Part shown: one piece after another, positions 28,458 to 36,390 of the stretch | Layout: each line of letters begins with the position of its first letter | How positions within the stretch are numbered: the stretch's first letter is position 1 | Assembly: GCF_000275865.1 (NCBI RefSeq) | Contig: NZ_CM001555.1 | Location: 186,001 to 250,000, forward strand | From: Methanofollis liminatans DSM 4140 | Lineage (GTDB): Archaea > Halobacteriota > Methanomicrobia > Methanomicrobiales > Methanofollaceae | Length of the DNA stretch: 64,000 nt | Direction of reading: 5' to 3' | Translations under genes and position numbers: made by a program | The notes under the pieces: generated by a model | What the model saw: the letters and a program-made list of their open reading frames with translations, nothing else | Databases searched by the model: none | What the model was told of the DNA's origin: nothing

Positions 28458-31136
28458 ATGAGATCCGGACGAATGACGGCAGGTGTCCTCCTGCTCATCG
28501 GGCTCTGCCTCCTGGCGGCGCCCGGGGGGGCGGGAGCAAACGAAAGCGGCGATACGATGTTCGACGACGAGCAGGCATTCGATATCCCGGCAGCCGCCGG
28601 CGTCGCCGGCTCTGCGACGAACGATGTCGGCATCACCTCCACCAAAGAGACTCTCATCAGGAGCAACCCCTTCGTCGTGACCGTCACCGGCGGCCCGAAT
28701 ACCGAATACTACCTCTACGTGAGGGACGCCGCCGTTGCGGCGAAAAAATACCCGTACATCAAGACCGGCCAGCCCTCCGTGACGATCGCCGACGCCGCCT
28801 TTGCGGGCGCCCCCGATCCCGCCGCCGACACCCTCGCCAACAGCGAGCGGGCAAAAGCCGGCGGCGCATACGTCCCCGGCACCGCGGCCGTCCTCACCAC
28901 CGACGCCGAAGGAGCCCGTTACGTGGAGTTCGGCACCACCGCCAACACCACCCCCTCGACCTACTTCATCACGGTCGTTGACCCGGCCGACGCCTCGAAC
29001 TTCGGCGACCTCAGGGTCACGGTGAGGGTGGGGGATGTCACCATCACCGCCGAGGGCGCGGGCACCTACTACATGGGCGATAGGATCAAACTCTCCGGCA
29101 CCAACACCGACAGCAACGACGTCTACCTCTTCATGACCGGTCCGAACCTCGGCGATGGGGCGGGCGTGGAACTGGACGACCTTTCGGCCTGGGCCTCGGC
29201 CGGCAACTACGTCCGGCGCCCGGTCGAGTCCGACGACACCTGGGAGTACGGGTGGGACACCGCCTTCCTCTCAAGGGGCTACTGTGTCCTGGACGCCGGC
29301 ACCTACACCGTCTACGCATGCAGCAACCGTGTCGACGACCAGGGCAACAACGTCGACAAATACCACCTCTCGGGCGTGCGGTACCAGACCTTCTCGCTCG
29401 TGTTCAAGCCGCCCACCATCTCCCTGGACGGGATCGAAGCGGTCGTCGCCAAGGGCGATCGGCTGACGATCAGCGGCACCGCCACCGGAAACCCCGATCA
29501 GGTAAGGATCTGGATCATCGGCACGAGGTACCGCCTGCTCGGTGTAACCGCCTTTGCCGAAGAGGACGGCACCTTCTCCTACACCCTCGGGCGCCTGGAC
29601 ACACGACACCTCAGCTCGGGCCAGTACTATGTTGTCGTCCAGCACCCGATGTGCGAGCATGTATTCAACGTCTTTGCCTTCGCACCGGGCTCCACCAGCG
29701 ACTTCAGGATCGCTAACACCTGGTCGTCGGAGACCGTCGACCTCGGCTCCATGGCTGCCTCCGACGCCGTGACTGCCCTCGTTGACATGATCGAGTCGCC
29801 GCACTGTGACGACATCTGCCGCAAATTTACCTTCAGTGTCGAGGAAGCCTGGATCGCGTTCGACCCCGTCGCCAACCATACCGTCGGCGAGACCTTCACG
29901 GTCGCCGGGAGCACCAACCTCGCCGCCGGCGACATTCTCGTCTACGATGTGTTCTGCGCCTCCTTCAACCCGACCGTTCCGGGCGATGAGCCCGGATACG
30001 GGGCGAGCGGCACTACCACGGTCAGGACCGGCACCGGCACGAACGAGTGGTCCTTTGAGGTCAATACGACCATATTTTCCGCCGAACCGTACCGAATAAC
30101 CGTCGAATCGGTGGAAGCCGACGTGAGCAAAGCCGCCACGCTTTACCTGGACGGCGAGTCGTATACGCCGCCTGATCCGCCGGTGGGTCCGACGGGCGGG
30201 AACTACGGGATCGAGTATATCTTCATCGACCCGGAGACGGACAGGATCGTTGCCGGGGAGAGCGTATGTCTGCGCGGTGGGTTCTCCCTCAAAGATGACG
30301 GCGATTCCACCTTCCCTGCCGGCGACCGTCTCGAATGGCGTACCGATCTCGAAAACCCCTGCTGGCGGTATACCATTGAGGTAGGAGATGTCTCCGCCGG
30401 GTCCCGGACGGTGTACGCTCGAAATCTCACCATCGACGGCTTCGACCTCTCGTACAACGCTGATCTCGATGTCCGGATACGGCTCTCTCTCTCCGGCAAC
30501 GCCTCTTTGACCTCGGCCGCCCTGAACCAGACGCTGCTTGCGGTCAGGCAGGTGGACGGAGACGGGGCGTGCGTGAACGGGAGCGAGTATCTCCTCCGCT
30601 TTACCCCTTCAGGAGCGCCGTCAACCACCATCGCCCTCTCCCCCGGCTGGAACTTCGTCTCCACCCCGAAGACCCTCGCCGCCGGGAAGGACACGGCAGC
30701 GATCTTCGCCGGGGTGGACACGGCGGGCCACTCGGTCCTCCGCTACGACACGCCGACGGGAACCTGGGTCGCCCTGAAACCCACCGACCGGATCCGCCCC
30801 CTGGAGGGCTACTGGATCTACGCGGCGGCGGCCACCGAGATCACCCTCTTCTCCTCCACCGCCTCCCCGCAGGCCCCGCCGGAGCGTGCCCTTGCGGCCG
30901 GGTGGAACGCCGTCGGCTTTTCCGACACCGAACCGGCCGCCGCCCGCGACGCCCTCGTCTCCCTCGGCGGCACATGGTCGGTGGTGATGGGCTTCGACGC
31001 CGCCGCCCAGACCTACGAGACCTCGATCATCAGGGGTGGGAGCGGGGAGCACAGCGATGCGGGCTGGCTGCTCCCGGCGAAGGGATACTGGCTGTACATG
31101 ACGGAAGACGGAACGCTCGCCGCCATCGGGGCGTGA
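28458..31136 (+). CDS. Secreted S-layer-like protein
   Basis: The protein is 892 aa from the ATG at 28458, which starts a clean signal peptide (MRSGRMTAGVLLLIGLCLLA, cut near GAGA/NES); the longer frame would bury it. The mature part is a series of acidic, threonine-rich beta-sandwich-like modules of the kind in Methanomicrobiales S-layer proteins (VTGGPNTEYYLYVRD near the N terminus, repeats starting GDRIKLSG and GDRLTISG). It ends in two related WNFVSTPK/WNAVGFSD modules. No C-terminal membrane anchor or PGF-type sorting tail is visible, so anchoring is unclear. The downstream PKD-dockerin gene is 11 bp away, so they form one unit of envelope proteins. Confidence 0.8.
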   Translation: MRSGRMTAGVLLLIGLCLLAAPGGAGANESGDTMFDDEQAFDIPAAAGVAGSATNDVGITSTKETLIRSNPFVVTVTGGPNTEYYLYVRDAAVAAKKYPYIKTGQPSVTIADAAFAGAPDPAADTLANSERAKAGGAYVPGTAAVLTTDAEGARYVEFGTTANTTPSTYFITVVDPADASNFGDLRVTVRVGDVTITAEGAGTYYMGDRIKLSGTNTDSNDVYLFMTGPNLGDGAGVELDDLSAWASAGNYVRRPVESDDTWEYGWDTAFLSRGYCVLDAGTYTVYACSNRVDDQGNNVDKYHLSGVRYQTFSLVFKPPTISLDGIEAVVAKGDRLTISGTATGNPDQVRIWIIGTRYRLLGVTAFAEEDGTFSYTLGRLDTRHLSSGQYYVVVQHPMCEHVFNVFAFAPGSTSDFRIANTWSSETVDLGSMAASDAVTALVDMIESPHCDDICRKFTFSVEEAWIAFDPVANHTVGETFTVAGSTNLAAGDILVYDVFCASFNPTVPGDEPGYGASGTTTVRTGTGTNEWSFEVNTTIFSAEPYRITVESVEADVSKAATLYLDGESYTPPDPPVGPTGGNYGIEYIFIDPETDRIVAGESVCLRGGFSLKDDGDSTFPAGDRLEWRTDLENPCWRYTIEVGDVSAGSRTVYARNLTIDGFDLSYNADLDVRIRLSLSGNASLTSAALNQTLLAVRQVDGDGACVNGSEYLLRFTPSGAPSTTIALSPGWNFVSTPKTLAAGKDTAAIFAGVDTAGHSVLRYDTPTGTWVALKPTDRIRPLEGYWIYAAAATEITLFSSTASPQAPPERALAAGWNAVGFSDTEPAAARDALVSLGGTWSVVMGFDAAAQTYETSIIRGGSGEHSDAGWLLPAKGYWLYMTEDGTLAAIGA

Positions 31137-31147
31137 AGGAGATGCGT

Positions 31148-31963
31148 ATGAAAACATATGCATGTGTCTGCCTCTTCCTCCTCGCCCTCGCTCTCCCGGC
31201 CGGAGCCGTGCCCGTCCTCCCGCAGGAGGTCTACGGGACGGTGACCTGCAACGGCACCCCGGCCCCGGCCGGAACGGTCGTCGCCGCCCTGATCGACGGG
31301 GTGGTCTGCGGGCGGTTTTCCCTCGACGAGGCGGGCGTGATGGGCGGTGCCGGCACCTTCGACGAGCGGCTGATCGTAGGCGGCGAAAGTGCAGGAAAAA
31401 CCGTTTCCTTCATCGTGAACGGGGAGGCGGCCACCGAGACCCTGGCGTTTTCGCCCGGCACCGTCGCCCGCCTGGACCTCACCGCTCCCGAGGACGCTCT
31501 CATCCCGCAGGGCCCCCATGCGGCCTTCTCCGCCTCGCCCACCCTGGGCGTCGCCCCCCTCACCGTCAGGTTCGCCGACCTCTCGGCGAACGCCTCGGCC
31601 TGGGCGTGGACCTTCGGCGACGGGACGACCTCGACGGTGCAGTACCCGATCCACACCTACACCGCGGGCGGCACCTACACCGTCGTCCTCTCGGTCAACG
31701 GCGGGGCGGGGGTAGCCAACGCCACGATCGGCGTTTTGCCCGTCCTCTTCGGCGACGCCAACGACAACGGCGCCGTCGACCAGGCCGACACCCTCCGGGT
31801 GCTCAAGCAGGTCGTGGGTCTGGCGGCGATGCCGGCGAGCGGGACGGATCTCTTCAGGCAGACCGACGTGCACGAGAACGGTGCGATCGAGATCGGGGAC
31901 GCCCTCTTCATCGCCCAGTACAATGTGGGGCTGCGGGGGGCGTGGTTCGGGATGGGGGGATGA
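31148..31963 (+). CDS. Secreted PKD-domain protein with C-terminal dockerin-like repeats
   Basis: The protein is 271 aa. The ATG at 31148 is preferred over 31142 because GGAG then sits 7 bases upstream. A signal peptide (MKTYACVCLFLLALALPAGA) precedes a beta-rich domain, a PKD domain (about 120-190, with APLTVRFAD and WAWTFGDGT) and two EF-hand/dockerin type I repeats (GDANDNGAVDQADTLRVLKQ and TDVHENGAIEIGDALFIAQ). Dockerins bind cohesins in a calcium-dependent way; no cohesin is in the window. Coupled to the S-layer-like gene upstream, it is probably displayed on the cell surface. The first copy of the repeated promoter block begins right after its stop. Confidence 0.85.
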   Translation: MKTYACVCLFLLALALPAGAVPVLPQEVYGTVTCNGTPAPAGTVVAALIDGVVCGRFSLDEAGVMGGAGTFDERLIVGGESAGKTVSFIVNGEAATETLAFSPGTVARLDLTAPEDALIPQGPHAAFSASPTLGVAPLTVRFADLSANASAWAWTFGDGTTSTVQYPIHTYTAGGTYTVVLSVNGGAGVANATIGVLPVLFGDANDNGAVDQADTLRVLKQVVGLAAMPASGTDLFRQTDVHENGAIEIGDALFIAQYNVGLRGAWFGMGG

Positions 31964-31966
31964 GAT

Positions 31967-32013
31967 CCCATCCGCACACTATACATGAACGCATGCACCA
32001 CCCGAAACCAGAT
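31967..32013 (+). promoter_or_regulatory. Repeated promoter block, copy 1
   Basis: This block reads CCCATCCGCACACTATACAT then GAACGCATGCACCACCCGAA, ending just before an ATG at 32014. It matches the blocks at 32678 and 33401. In this copy the TATA element is damaged (TATACAT instead of TATAAAT), in keeping with the decayed gene behind it. Confidence 0.8.
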
Positions 32014-32515
32014 ATGCCCTCCCTCGCCCTGACCCCGTCCGCATCTTCATCAGCAGCGTGCAGAAGGAGTTCGCCGGGGAACGGGCGGCCCTCCGCGACT
32101 ACCTGCGGGGCGACGCACTGATGCGGCGGTTCTTCGAGGTCTTCCTCTTCGAGGACGTCCCGGCCGCCGACCGCCGCACCGACGACCTGTACCTCGACGA
32201 AAAAATCCCCGATCGTCAGATATCGGACACCCTAAAAACGGAAGATGTCCGATAAATGTCCGATAAATGTCCGTTATCTTGCCGGGTATACTTCGACACA
32301 TCAGGCTTTCCCGGGCAAGGCCGGGCTGCGCTCGCGAAAGGCTCCGGAGGGGATACGCCATGAGCATCGTCGGCGACCAAGGAACTCACCGTCGGCGCCA
32401 GCACCGCACTGAGAGACCTGCACGACATGGTCGCAAAGCATGTTCTTGAACGGCGGGGCGCATCTCGGCGGGACATGCACTATGTCCTGTTCAGGGAGAC
32501 GAGGGGGTCACCGTG
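32014..32515 (+). pseudogene. Decayed DUF4062 / AlbA_2-type ATP-binding protein gene
   Basis: Two fragments remain. Bases about 32040-32210 encode RIFISSVQKEFAGERAALRD and FFEVFLFEDVPAADRR, the start of a DUF4062 domain, but out of frame with the ATG at 32014. After a stop at 32253-32255 and a scrambled stretch, bases 32380-32515 encode KELTVGASTALRDLHDMVAK followed by a VLERRGASRRDMHYVLFRE-type end. That end is nearly the same as the C terminus of the intact gene at 33448-34848. The middle (AlbA_2 and HATPase) is deleted. The intact relative lacks DUF4062, so this was a sister gene with a longer N terminus. Confidence 0.8.
32219..32275. repeat. Cluster of TGTCCGATA direct and inverted repeats
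   Basis: TATCGGACA (32219-32227) is inverted relative to TGTCCGATA (32246-32254), which is itself tandemly repeated with an 11-bp period (ATGTCCGATAA at 32244 and 32255, then ATGTCCGTTA at 32266). It lies in the scar of the decayed gene. Confidence 0.65.
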
Positions 32516-32567
32516 ATGTGGTGTGATAAGGAGTGATGTGGTGTGATAAGGAGTGATGTGGTGTGAT
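32513..32567. repeat. 20-bp tandem repeat, 2.75 units
   Basis: The unit GTGATGTGGTGTGATAAGGA occurs at 32513 and 32533, with a partial third unit at 32553. It begins exactly at the stop codon of the decayed AlbA_2-type gene. Confidence 0.9.
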
Positions 32568-32610
32568 GATCTCCCGACAGATCGCAAAGGCTCTTTCCGG
32601 CACGGGGTAA

Positions 32611-32659
32611 CCCCTCACCCCCACCCGATCATCTGCAGCACGATCGCCACCGCCCCGCC
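32611..32659 (-). repeat. Duplicated 3' end of the small membrane-protein gene, copy A
   Basis: The minus strand encodes GGAVAIVLQMIGWG and a stop, almost identical to the end of the gene at 34908-35150. It is a fragment only, with no start. Confidence 0.85.
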
Positions 32660-32677
32660 GGAACCGATCGGGGGGCG

Positions 32678-32724
32678 CCCATCCGAACACTATAAATGAA
32701 CGCACGCGCCACCCGAAACCAGAT
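32678..32724 (+). promoter_or_regulatory. Repeated promoter block, copy 2
   Basis: The block reads CCCATCCGAACACTATAAAT then GAACGCACGCGCCACCCGAA. The TATAAAT element is about 30 bp before the ATG of the nucleotidyltransferase gene at 32725, which fits a very short leader. Confidence 0.85.
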
Positions 32725-33009
32725 ATGCACCCTCTCGCCCTGGTCCGCCAGAACCTCCGCACCATCCGGGAACGCTACGGTGTGGCACGCATCGGCGTAT
32801 TCGGGTCGGTCGTGCGGGGCGAGGCCACCCCGGAAAGCGACATCGACATCCTGGTGGAGTTTCGGGAGGGGGAGGAGACCTTCGACCATTTCATGGACCT
32901 CAAGTTCTACCTCGAAGACCTCCTGGGCCGGCCGGCCGATCTCGTCATTGCCGATACCTTAAAGGCCAGGATCAGGAGCACCGTTCTGGCAGAGGTGGTC
33001 TATGCCTAG
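32725..33009 (+). CDS. mntA: MNT-domain nucleotidyltransferase, MntA-type antitoxin
   Basis: This 94-aa protein has the minimal nucleotidyltransferase signature GSVVRGEATPESDID (GS-x10-D-x-D, about residues 27-41), so it should be catalytically able. MntA-type proteins neutralise HEPN toxins by adding AMP to the tyrosine of RX4HXY (known). Such a HEPN gene overlaps its 3' end by 8 bp. The promoter is one of three near-identical blocks in this region. The pair is a plausible type VII toxin-antitoxin module, but see the frameshift in the toxin. Confidence 0.85.
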   Translation: MHPLALVRQNLRTIRERYGVARIGVFGSVVRGEATPESDIDILVEFREGEETFDHFMDLKFYLEDLLGRPADLVIADTLKARIRSTVLAEVVYA

Positions 33010-33329
33010 AGACCTCCTGCTCTCCCTGGAGGACATCAGGGATGCCCTCTGTGGGGGAACGGTCGTTTGAGGATGTTGTGGACGATCCGATGTGCCTCGA
33101 CGCCGTCGTGCTGCGGTTCATCACCATCGGGGAGGCGGTGAAACATCTCCCGGCCGACCTCACCGCCGGCCATCCCGAGATCGAGTGGCGAAAGATTGCC
33201 GGGCTCCGGGACATCAGTGTTCATTCGTATTATTCGGTGAAACCGACGATTCTCTGGGATATCATCCAGACCAAACTCGATCCCCTTGACGAGGCCGTCG
33301 AGGGTATGATCCGGGATGAAGGGGAATAA
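33002..33329 (+). pseudogene. hepT: HEPN (HepT/DUF86-like) toxin gene with an N-terminal frameshift
   Basis: The natural ATG at 33002 starts MPRDLLLSLEDIRDA but reaches a stop after 22 codons. The rest of the protein lies in another frame (33042-33329, 95 aa) and includes ERSFEDVVDDPMCLDAVV and the active-site motif RDISVHSYY (R-x4-H-x-Y). Compared with usual HepT proteins about 8 residues are missing at the junction, so a small deletion has shifted the frame. The ATG at 33042 could still give a shortened protein that keeps the catalytic motif, so activity is not excluded. A sequencing error is a further possibility. Confidence 0.75.
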
Positions 33330-33380
33330 CCCTCTTCACCCCCACTCGTTCATCTGCAAAACAATCGCCACCGCCTGCCC
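33330..33380 (-). repeat. Duplicated 3' end of the small membrane-protein gene, copy B
   Basis: The minus strand encodes AVAIVLQMNEWG and a stop, a more diverged copy of the end of the gene at 34908-35150. It begins directly after the HEPN stop codon. Confidence 0.8.
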
Positions 33381-33400
33381 GGCCCCGTCATGCGGCACAA

Positions 33401-33447
33401 CCCATCCGAACACTATAAATGAACGCATGCACCACCCGAAAAGAGCG
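33401..33447 (+). promoter_or_regulatory. Repeated promoter block, copy 3
   Basis: The block reads CCCATCCGAACACTATAAAT then GAACGCATGCACCACCCGAA and leads to the ATG at 33448. It is the same block as at 31967 and 32678. Confidence 0.85.
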
Positions 33448-34848
33448 ATGAAAACCCCCACGGCTGACCTCTCCTCCCTCCTCACCCGCTATGAAGGGCG
33501 GCAGATCGACTTCAAGGAAGAGGTGAGCAGCACCTTCTACAAACTCCTTTCCGCCTTCGCCAACACCGCCGGCGGCACCGCCGTCCTCGGCGCGAGGGAC
33601 CGCGACCACGCCGTCACCGGCATCGACCTGCGCAACAACGCCCAGAAAAAACTCGCAGACAGCATCACAAGCCGGCTCGGCATCCACCCGGTCATCGAGA
33701 CCCACGAGATCGACGGCAAAAATATCCTCATCGTCACCGTCGAGCAGAGCCGCACGCCGGTCGCCTATGACGGCCGCTACTACACCCGCGTCGGCGACAC
33801 CACCCGCGAGATGCTCCCGGACGAACTGCGGGGCTTCTTCCAGGAGAGCATCGAGTGGGACAGCGTCCCCGGGACGTTCGACCTCGATGAGATCGACGCG
33901 GCGAGCGTCCGGCGGTTCCTCGCCCTCGCCCGGAAAGCTGGCCGCCTCACGGCCACCGACCCGGAAGAACCGGTCGAGGCCGTCCTCCGCCGTCTCGGCC
34001 TCATCAGGGACGGCCGCATCACCAACGGCGCCATCGCCCTCTTCGGCACCGACCCGCAGCACCACTTCCCGAACACCGTCCTGCGGATCGGGAGGTTCAG
34101 GCGGGCCGACATCATCATCGGCGACCACGAGATCAGGGGCAACCTCTTCGCCCAGTTCGAGGAGGCCGAGCGGACCATCAAGAACTACATCGGCGTCCGC
34201 TACGATATCTCCGAGGAGGCGATGCGGGAGTCCTTCCAGCGAAAGGAGGTCTGGGACTACCCGCTCCCGGCGATCCGGGAGGCCCTCCTCAACGCCCTCA
34301 TCCACCGTGACTACTTCAACAACACCGTCCAGACCCAGGTCAGGATCTTCGACGACCACATCCGCTTCCACAACCCGGGCCGCCTCCCCGAGGGCGTCAC
34401 CATCGAGATGATCCTCAGGGAGCACTACTCCTACCTCCGTAACCCGCGGATCGCTGACATCTTCTACCGTGCCGGCCTGGTGGAGCGCTACGGGTCTGGG
34501 ATCGAACGGATCATCAGGGCACTGATGGAGGAAAACCTGCCGGCGCCAGAGATCGTCAGCACGCCCCTCGGCTTCACGCTCACCATGCGTTCAAACCCCT
34601 TCACCGACGAATTCCTGCAGGCACTCGATCTGAACGATCGGCAGATCGCGGCCGTTTCCTACCTCAAGGAGCATGGCACCATCACCAACAGCCAGTACCA
34701 GGAACTCACCGCCGTCGCTGCCCGGACCGCACTGAAAGACCTGAACGACATGGTTGCAAAGCATGTTCTTGAACGTCGTGGCACTTCACGGCGGGATACT
34801 CACTATGTTCTGTTTAGGGAGATGGGGGGTCACCGTGATAATGCGTGA
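33448..34848 (+). CDS. AlbA_2 / HATPase_c_4 ATP-binding protein
   Basis: The protein is 466 aa from the ATG at 33448, placed by the TATA box of the repeated promoter block. An N-terminal AlbA_2 (Schlafen-core-like) domain covers about 10-130 (EGRQIDFKEE, ANTAGGTAVLGA, YTRVGDTTREM). A GHKL-type ATPase (HATPase_c_4) covers about 260-390 (IREALLNALIHRDY as N box, NPGRLPEG, RYGSGIERI). A winged helix follows (GTITNSQYQELT). Proteins of this type (COG2865) are often called RecG-like regulators and are frequent in defence regions, but their role is unsettled. The final codons run into a tandem repeat. It is a paralogue of the decayed gene at 32014-32515. Confidence 0.85.
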   Translation: MKTPTADLSSLLTRYEGRQIDFKEEVSSTFYKLLSAFANTAGGTAVLGARDRDHAVTGIDLRNNAQKKLADSITSRLGIHPVIETHEIDGKNILIVTVEQSRTPVAYDGRYYTRVGDTTREMLPDELRGFFQESIEWDSVPGTFDLDEIDAASVRRFLALARKAGRLTATDPEEPVEAVLRRLGLIRDGRITNGAIALFGTDPQHHFPNTVLRIGRFRRADIIIGDHEIRGNLFAQFEEAERTIKNYIGVRYDISEEAMRESFQRKEVWDYPLPAIREALLNALIHRDYFNNTVQTQVRIFDDHIRFHNPGRLPEGVTIEMILREHYSYLRNPRIADIFYRAGLVERYGSGIERIIRALMEENLPAPEIVSTPLGFTLTMRSNPFTDEFLQALDLNDRQIAAVSYLKEHGTITNSQYQELTAVAARTALKDLNDMVAKHVLERRGTSRRDTHYVLFREMGGHRDNA

Positions 34849-34886
34849 TCAATGCGTGATAATGCGTGATCAGTGCGTGATAATGC
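34835..34886. repeat. 21-bp tandem repeat, 2.5 units
   Basis: GTGATAATGC and GTGATCAATGC (or GTGATCAGTGC) alternate, giving a 21-bp unit from 34835 to 34886. It starts within the last codons and stop of the AlbA_2 gene. Confidence 0.9.
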
Positions 34887-34907
34887 CCTAGGCAAAGGAG
34901 TGACCCC

Positions 34908-35150
34908 TCACCCCCACCCGAGCATCTGCAGCACGATCGCCACCGCCCCGCCCACGACCCCCCCAGCCCCGGCGGCGATCTGCCTGTCCCGCCTGCTCTC
35001 CCCCACCGTCTCGCTCCGCCACCCCTCCAGGGCGCGGAGCCTCTCCTCCCGGCAGGTCCCCTCCTCCTCCATCCTTGAGAGGGTCCGGCAGATCCATTTT
35101 ACGTCCCTGGCCGTCTCGGCGACCAGCTCCCGCGTCGTCTTCTCGGGCAT
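34908..35150 (-). CDS. Small holin-like membrane protein
   Basis: The 80-aa product has an acidic/basic helical N-terminal part (ARDVKWICRTLSRMEEEG) and one C-terminal membrane helix (GAGGVVGGAVAIVLQMLGWG). GAGGAG lies just before the ATG. The layout resembles small phage-derived coiled-coil/holin-type proteins, but I recognise no named family. Fragments of its 3' end recur at 32611 and 33330, so this is the likely parent copy and its 3' end may be a recombination target. Confidence 0.7.
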   Translation of the reverse strand: MPEKTTRELVAETARDVKWICRTLSRMEEEGTCREERLRALEGWRSETVGESRRDRQIAAGAGGVVGGAVAIVLQMLGWG

Positions 35151-35318
35151 GGCTCCTCGCCAGGGAGATCGCCGGGAACGGAGATGAGCGTTTCTTAACC
35201 CTGCCGTACGCCCCGCCCGTTCGGCCGTCCGATGTTAAGGCAGGCAGATATCCCCCAGGGTCATAGGAGAATGTGCCTGTTCATGTGCCCCGGAGCATGC
35301 GGGCAGGAGAAACACAAA

Positions 35319-35822
35319 ATGGCAGACTTTGTCGAGACCAGCAACACCAAGACCGCCGTGCGGCAGATCCCGGCCCCGATCGCAGACATTGCGACCTTCG
35401 AGGCGATCGTCGCCGGCGTGATCGCCGACAACCCCTTCGGGTGTGTGGAGTACGTCCAGAGCGGTTCGACCCATCCTGGGGTCGAGCGCAACCGCGAGTC
35501 CTACACCCTCCGGGTGAACTACGAGGACGTCGAGGGCAACGTCGTCGGGACCGTCACCGTCAGGGCGCCGGACATGGCCGCCTTCAACGCGGCGGCGACC
35601 GCCGTCCTGAACGATGCGGCCCTCGAGACCGCCCTCGGGGGCGACGCCGTCAGGAACCCGGATGCCGACGCCTTCAGCTGCCAGCTGAAGTGCCATGACG
35701 CGAACGGGGAGACCTACTACGTCGCCCTGGCCCGCGAGAGCGTGCGGATCACCTCGTACGAGGACGACGCCGTCCTGGCCACTGTCGAGACCTGGGCGGA
35801 CGGGGTCGCGGCCCTGAACTGA
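35319..35822 (+). CDS. Unknown 167-aa soluble protein
   Basis: The ATG at 35319 is preceded by CAGGAGA; the longer frame from 35232 has no ribosome site. The protein is acidic, beta-rich and without membrane segments. A central part reads VNYEDVEGNVVGTVTVRAPD and a later part LKCHDANGETYYVALARES, suggesting two related strands-and-loop units. I do not recognise the family. It sits between two small membrane-protein genes, a grouping that could be a relic of a provirus or a conserved methanogen cluster. Confidence 0.65.
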   Translation: MADFVETSNTKTAVRQIPAPIADIATFEAIVAGVIADNPFGCVEYVQSGSTHPGVERNRESYTLRVNYEDVEGNVVGTVTVRAPDMAAFNAAATAVLNDAALETALGGDAVRNPDADAFSCQLKCHDANGETYYVALARESVRITSYEDDAVLATVETWADGVAALN

Positions 35823-35853
35823 GGGGGGATCTTCCCCCTCTTCCGGGTGGATC

Positions 35854-36048
35854 ATGCCGATTGATGCGACCGTGATCGTCGCCGGGGTGTCGGTCGTGGG
35901 GATGGCGGTTGCCGCGATCCCCACCGTCGCCGACGCCCTGGACCGCCGGGCCCGCCGGAATGCCGGCATCGATCCTTTCGGACCAGGCGCAGAAATTCGA
36001 CTTTGCCCGGGATTCGATTGCCGGACGGGAGTCGTCTGCGTGGGATGA
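35854..36048 (+). CDS. Small membrane protein, 64 aa
   Basis: GGGTGGATC, a near-perfect Shine-Dalgarno, lies directly before the ATG. One membrane helix (VIVAGVSVVGMAVAAIPTVA) precedes a basic stretch (DRRARRNAGI). The last 15 residues look like read-through rather than conserved sequence, so the 3' end may be altered. It starts 31 bp after the preceding gene, so the two are probably co-transcribed. Confidence 0.6.
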   Translation: MPIDATVIVAGVSVVGMAVAAIPTVADALDRRARRNAGIDPFGPGAEIRLCPGFDCRTGVVCVG

Positions 36049-36390
36049 GCGGTGAGGGAGGGGGGATTCCGATCCCTCACCCGCGTAAAAGAAGGCCCTA
36101 TTGGTCGCTGTTTTGGGAAATGTGGGTGCTGATCTGTTCATATTGGGCGTCTTTTGAGAAACACTCGTATGGGCGTGTAAATAGGGATTTGATGAGAAAA
36201 CGTGCCGTTTCCTGTGGACGTATGCGGCCGGTCGGGAGGGATGACGGCCCGGAGAGGGGAACGCCTGGGCAGGGGAGGGAGAAGGCGGGAAATAAGGTGG
36301 AAATCGACGGAAAATGCAGCACCCCATAGAAGACCCGGGAGGCCACACCCTGCCATTTGATATATATAGTTATATAACAAAAGATCATCC
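36049..36390. other. Intergenic region with an AT-rich promoter at its right end
   Basis: About 340 bp with no supportable gene. The only clear signal is the TATA region at its right end. Confidence 0.5.
36360..36377 (+). promoter_or_regulatory. TATA region of the small winged-helix gene
   Basis: ATATATATAGTTATATAA begins about 30 bp before the ATG at 36391, the spacing of a leaderless or very short leader transcript. Confidence 0.6.

Noticed and set aside
32513-32567. CRISPR array
   Set aside because: The units are contiguous with no spacers, and there are fewer than three of them; no cas gene is near.
33388-34425. 345-codon minus-strand frame antisense to the AlbA_2 gene
   Set aside because: The composition is acidic low complexity typical of GC-rich antisense frames; the sense strand has clear domains.
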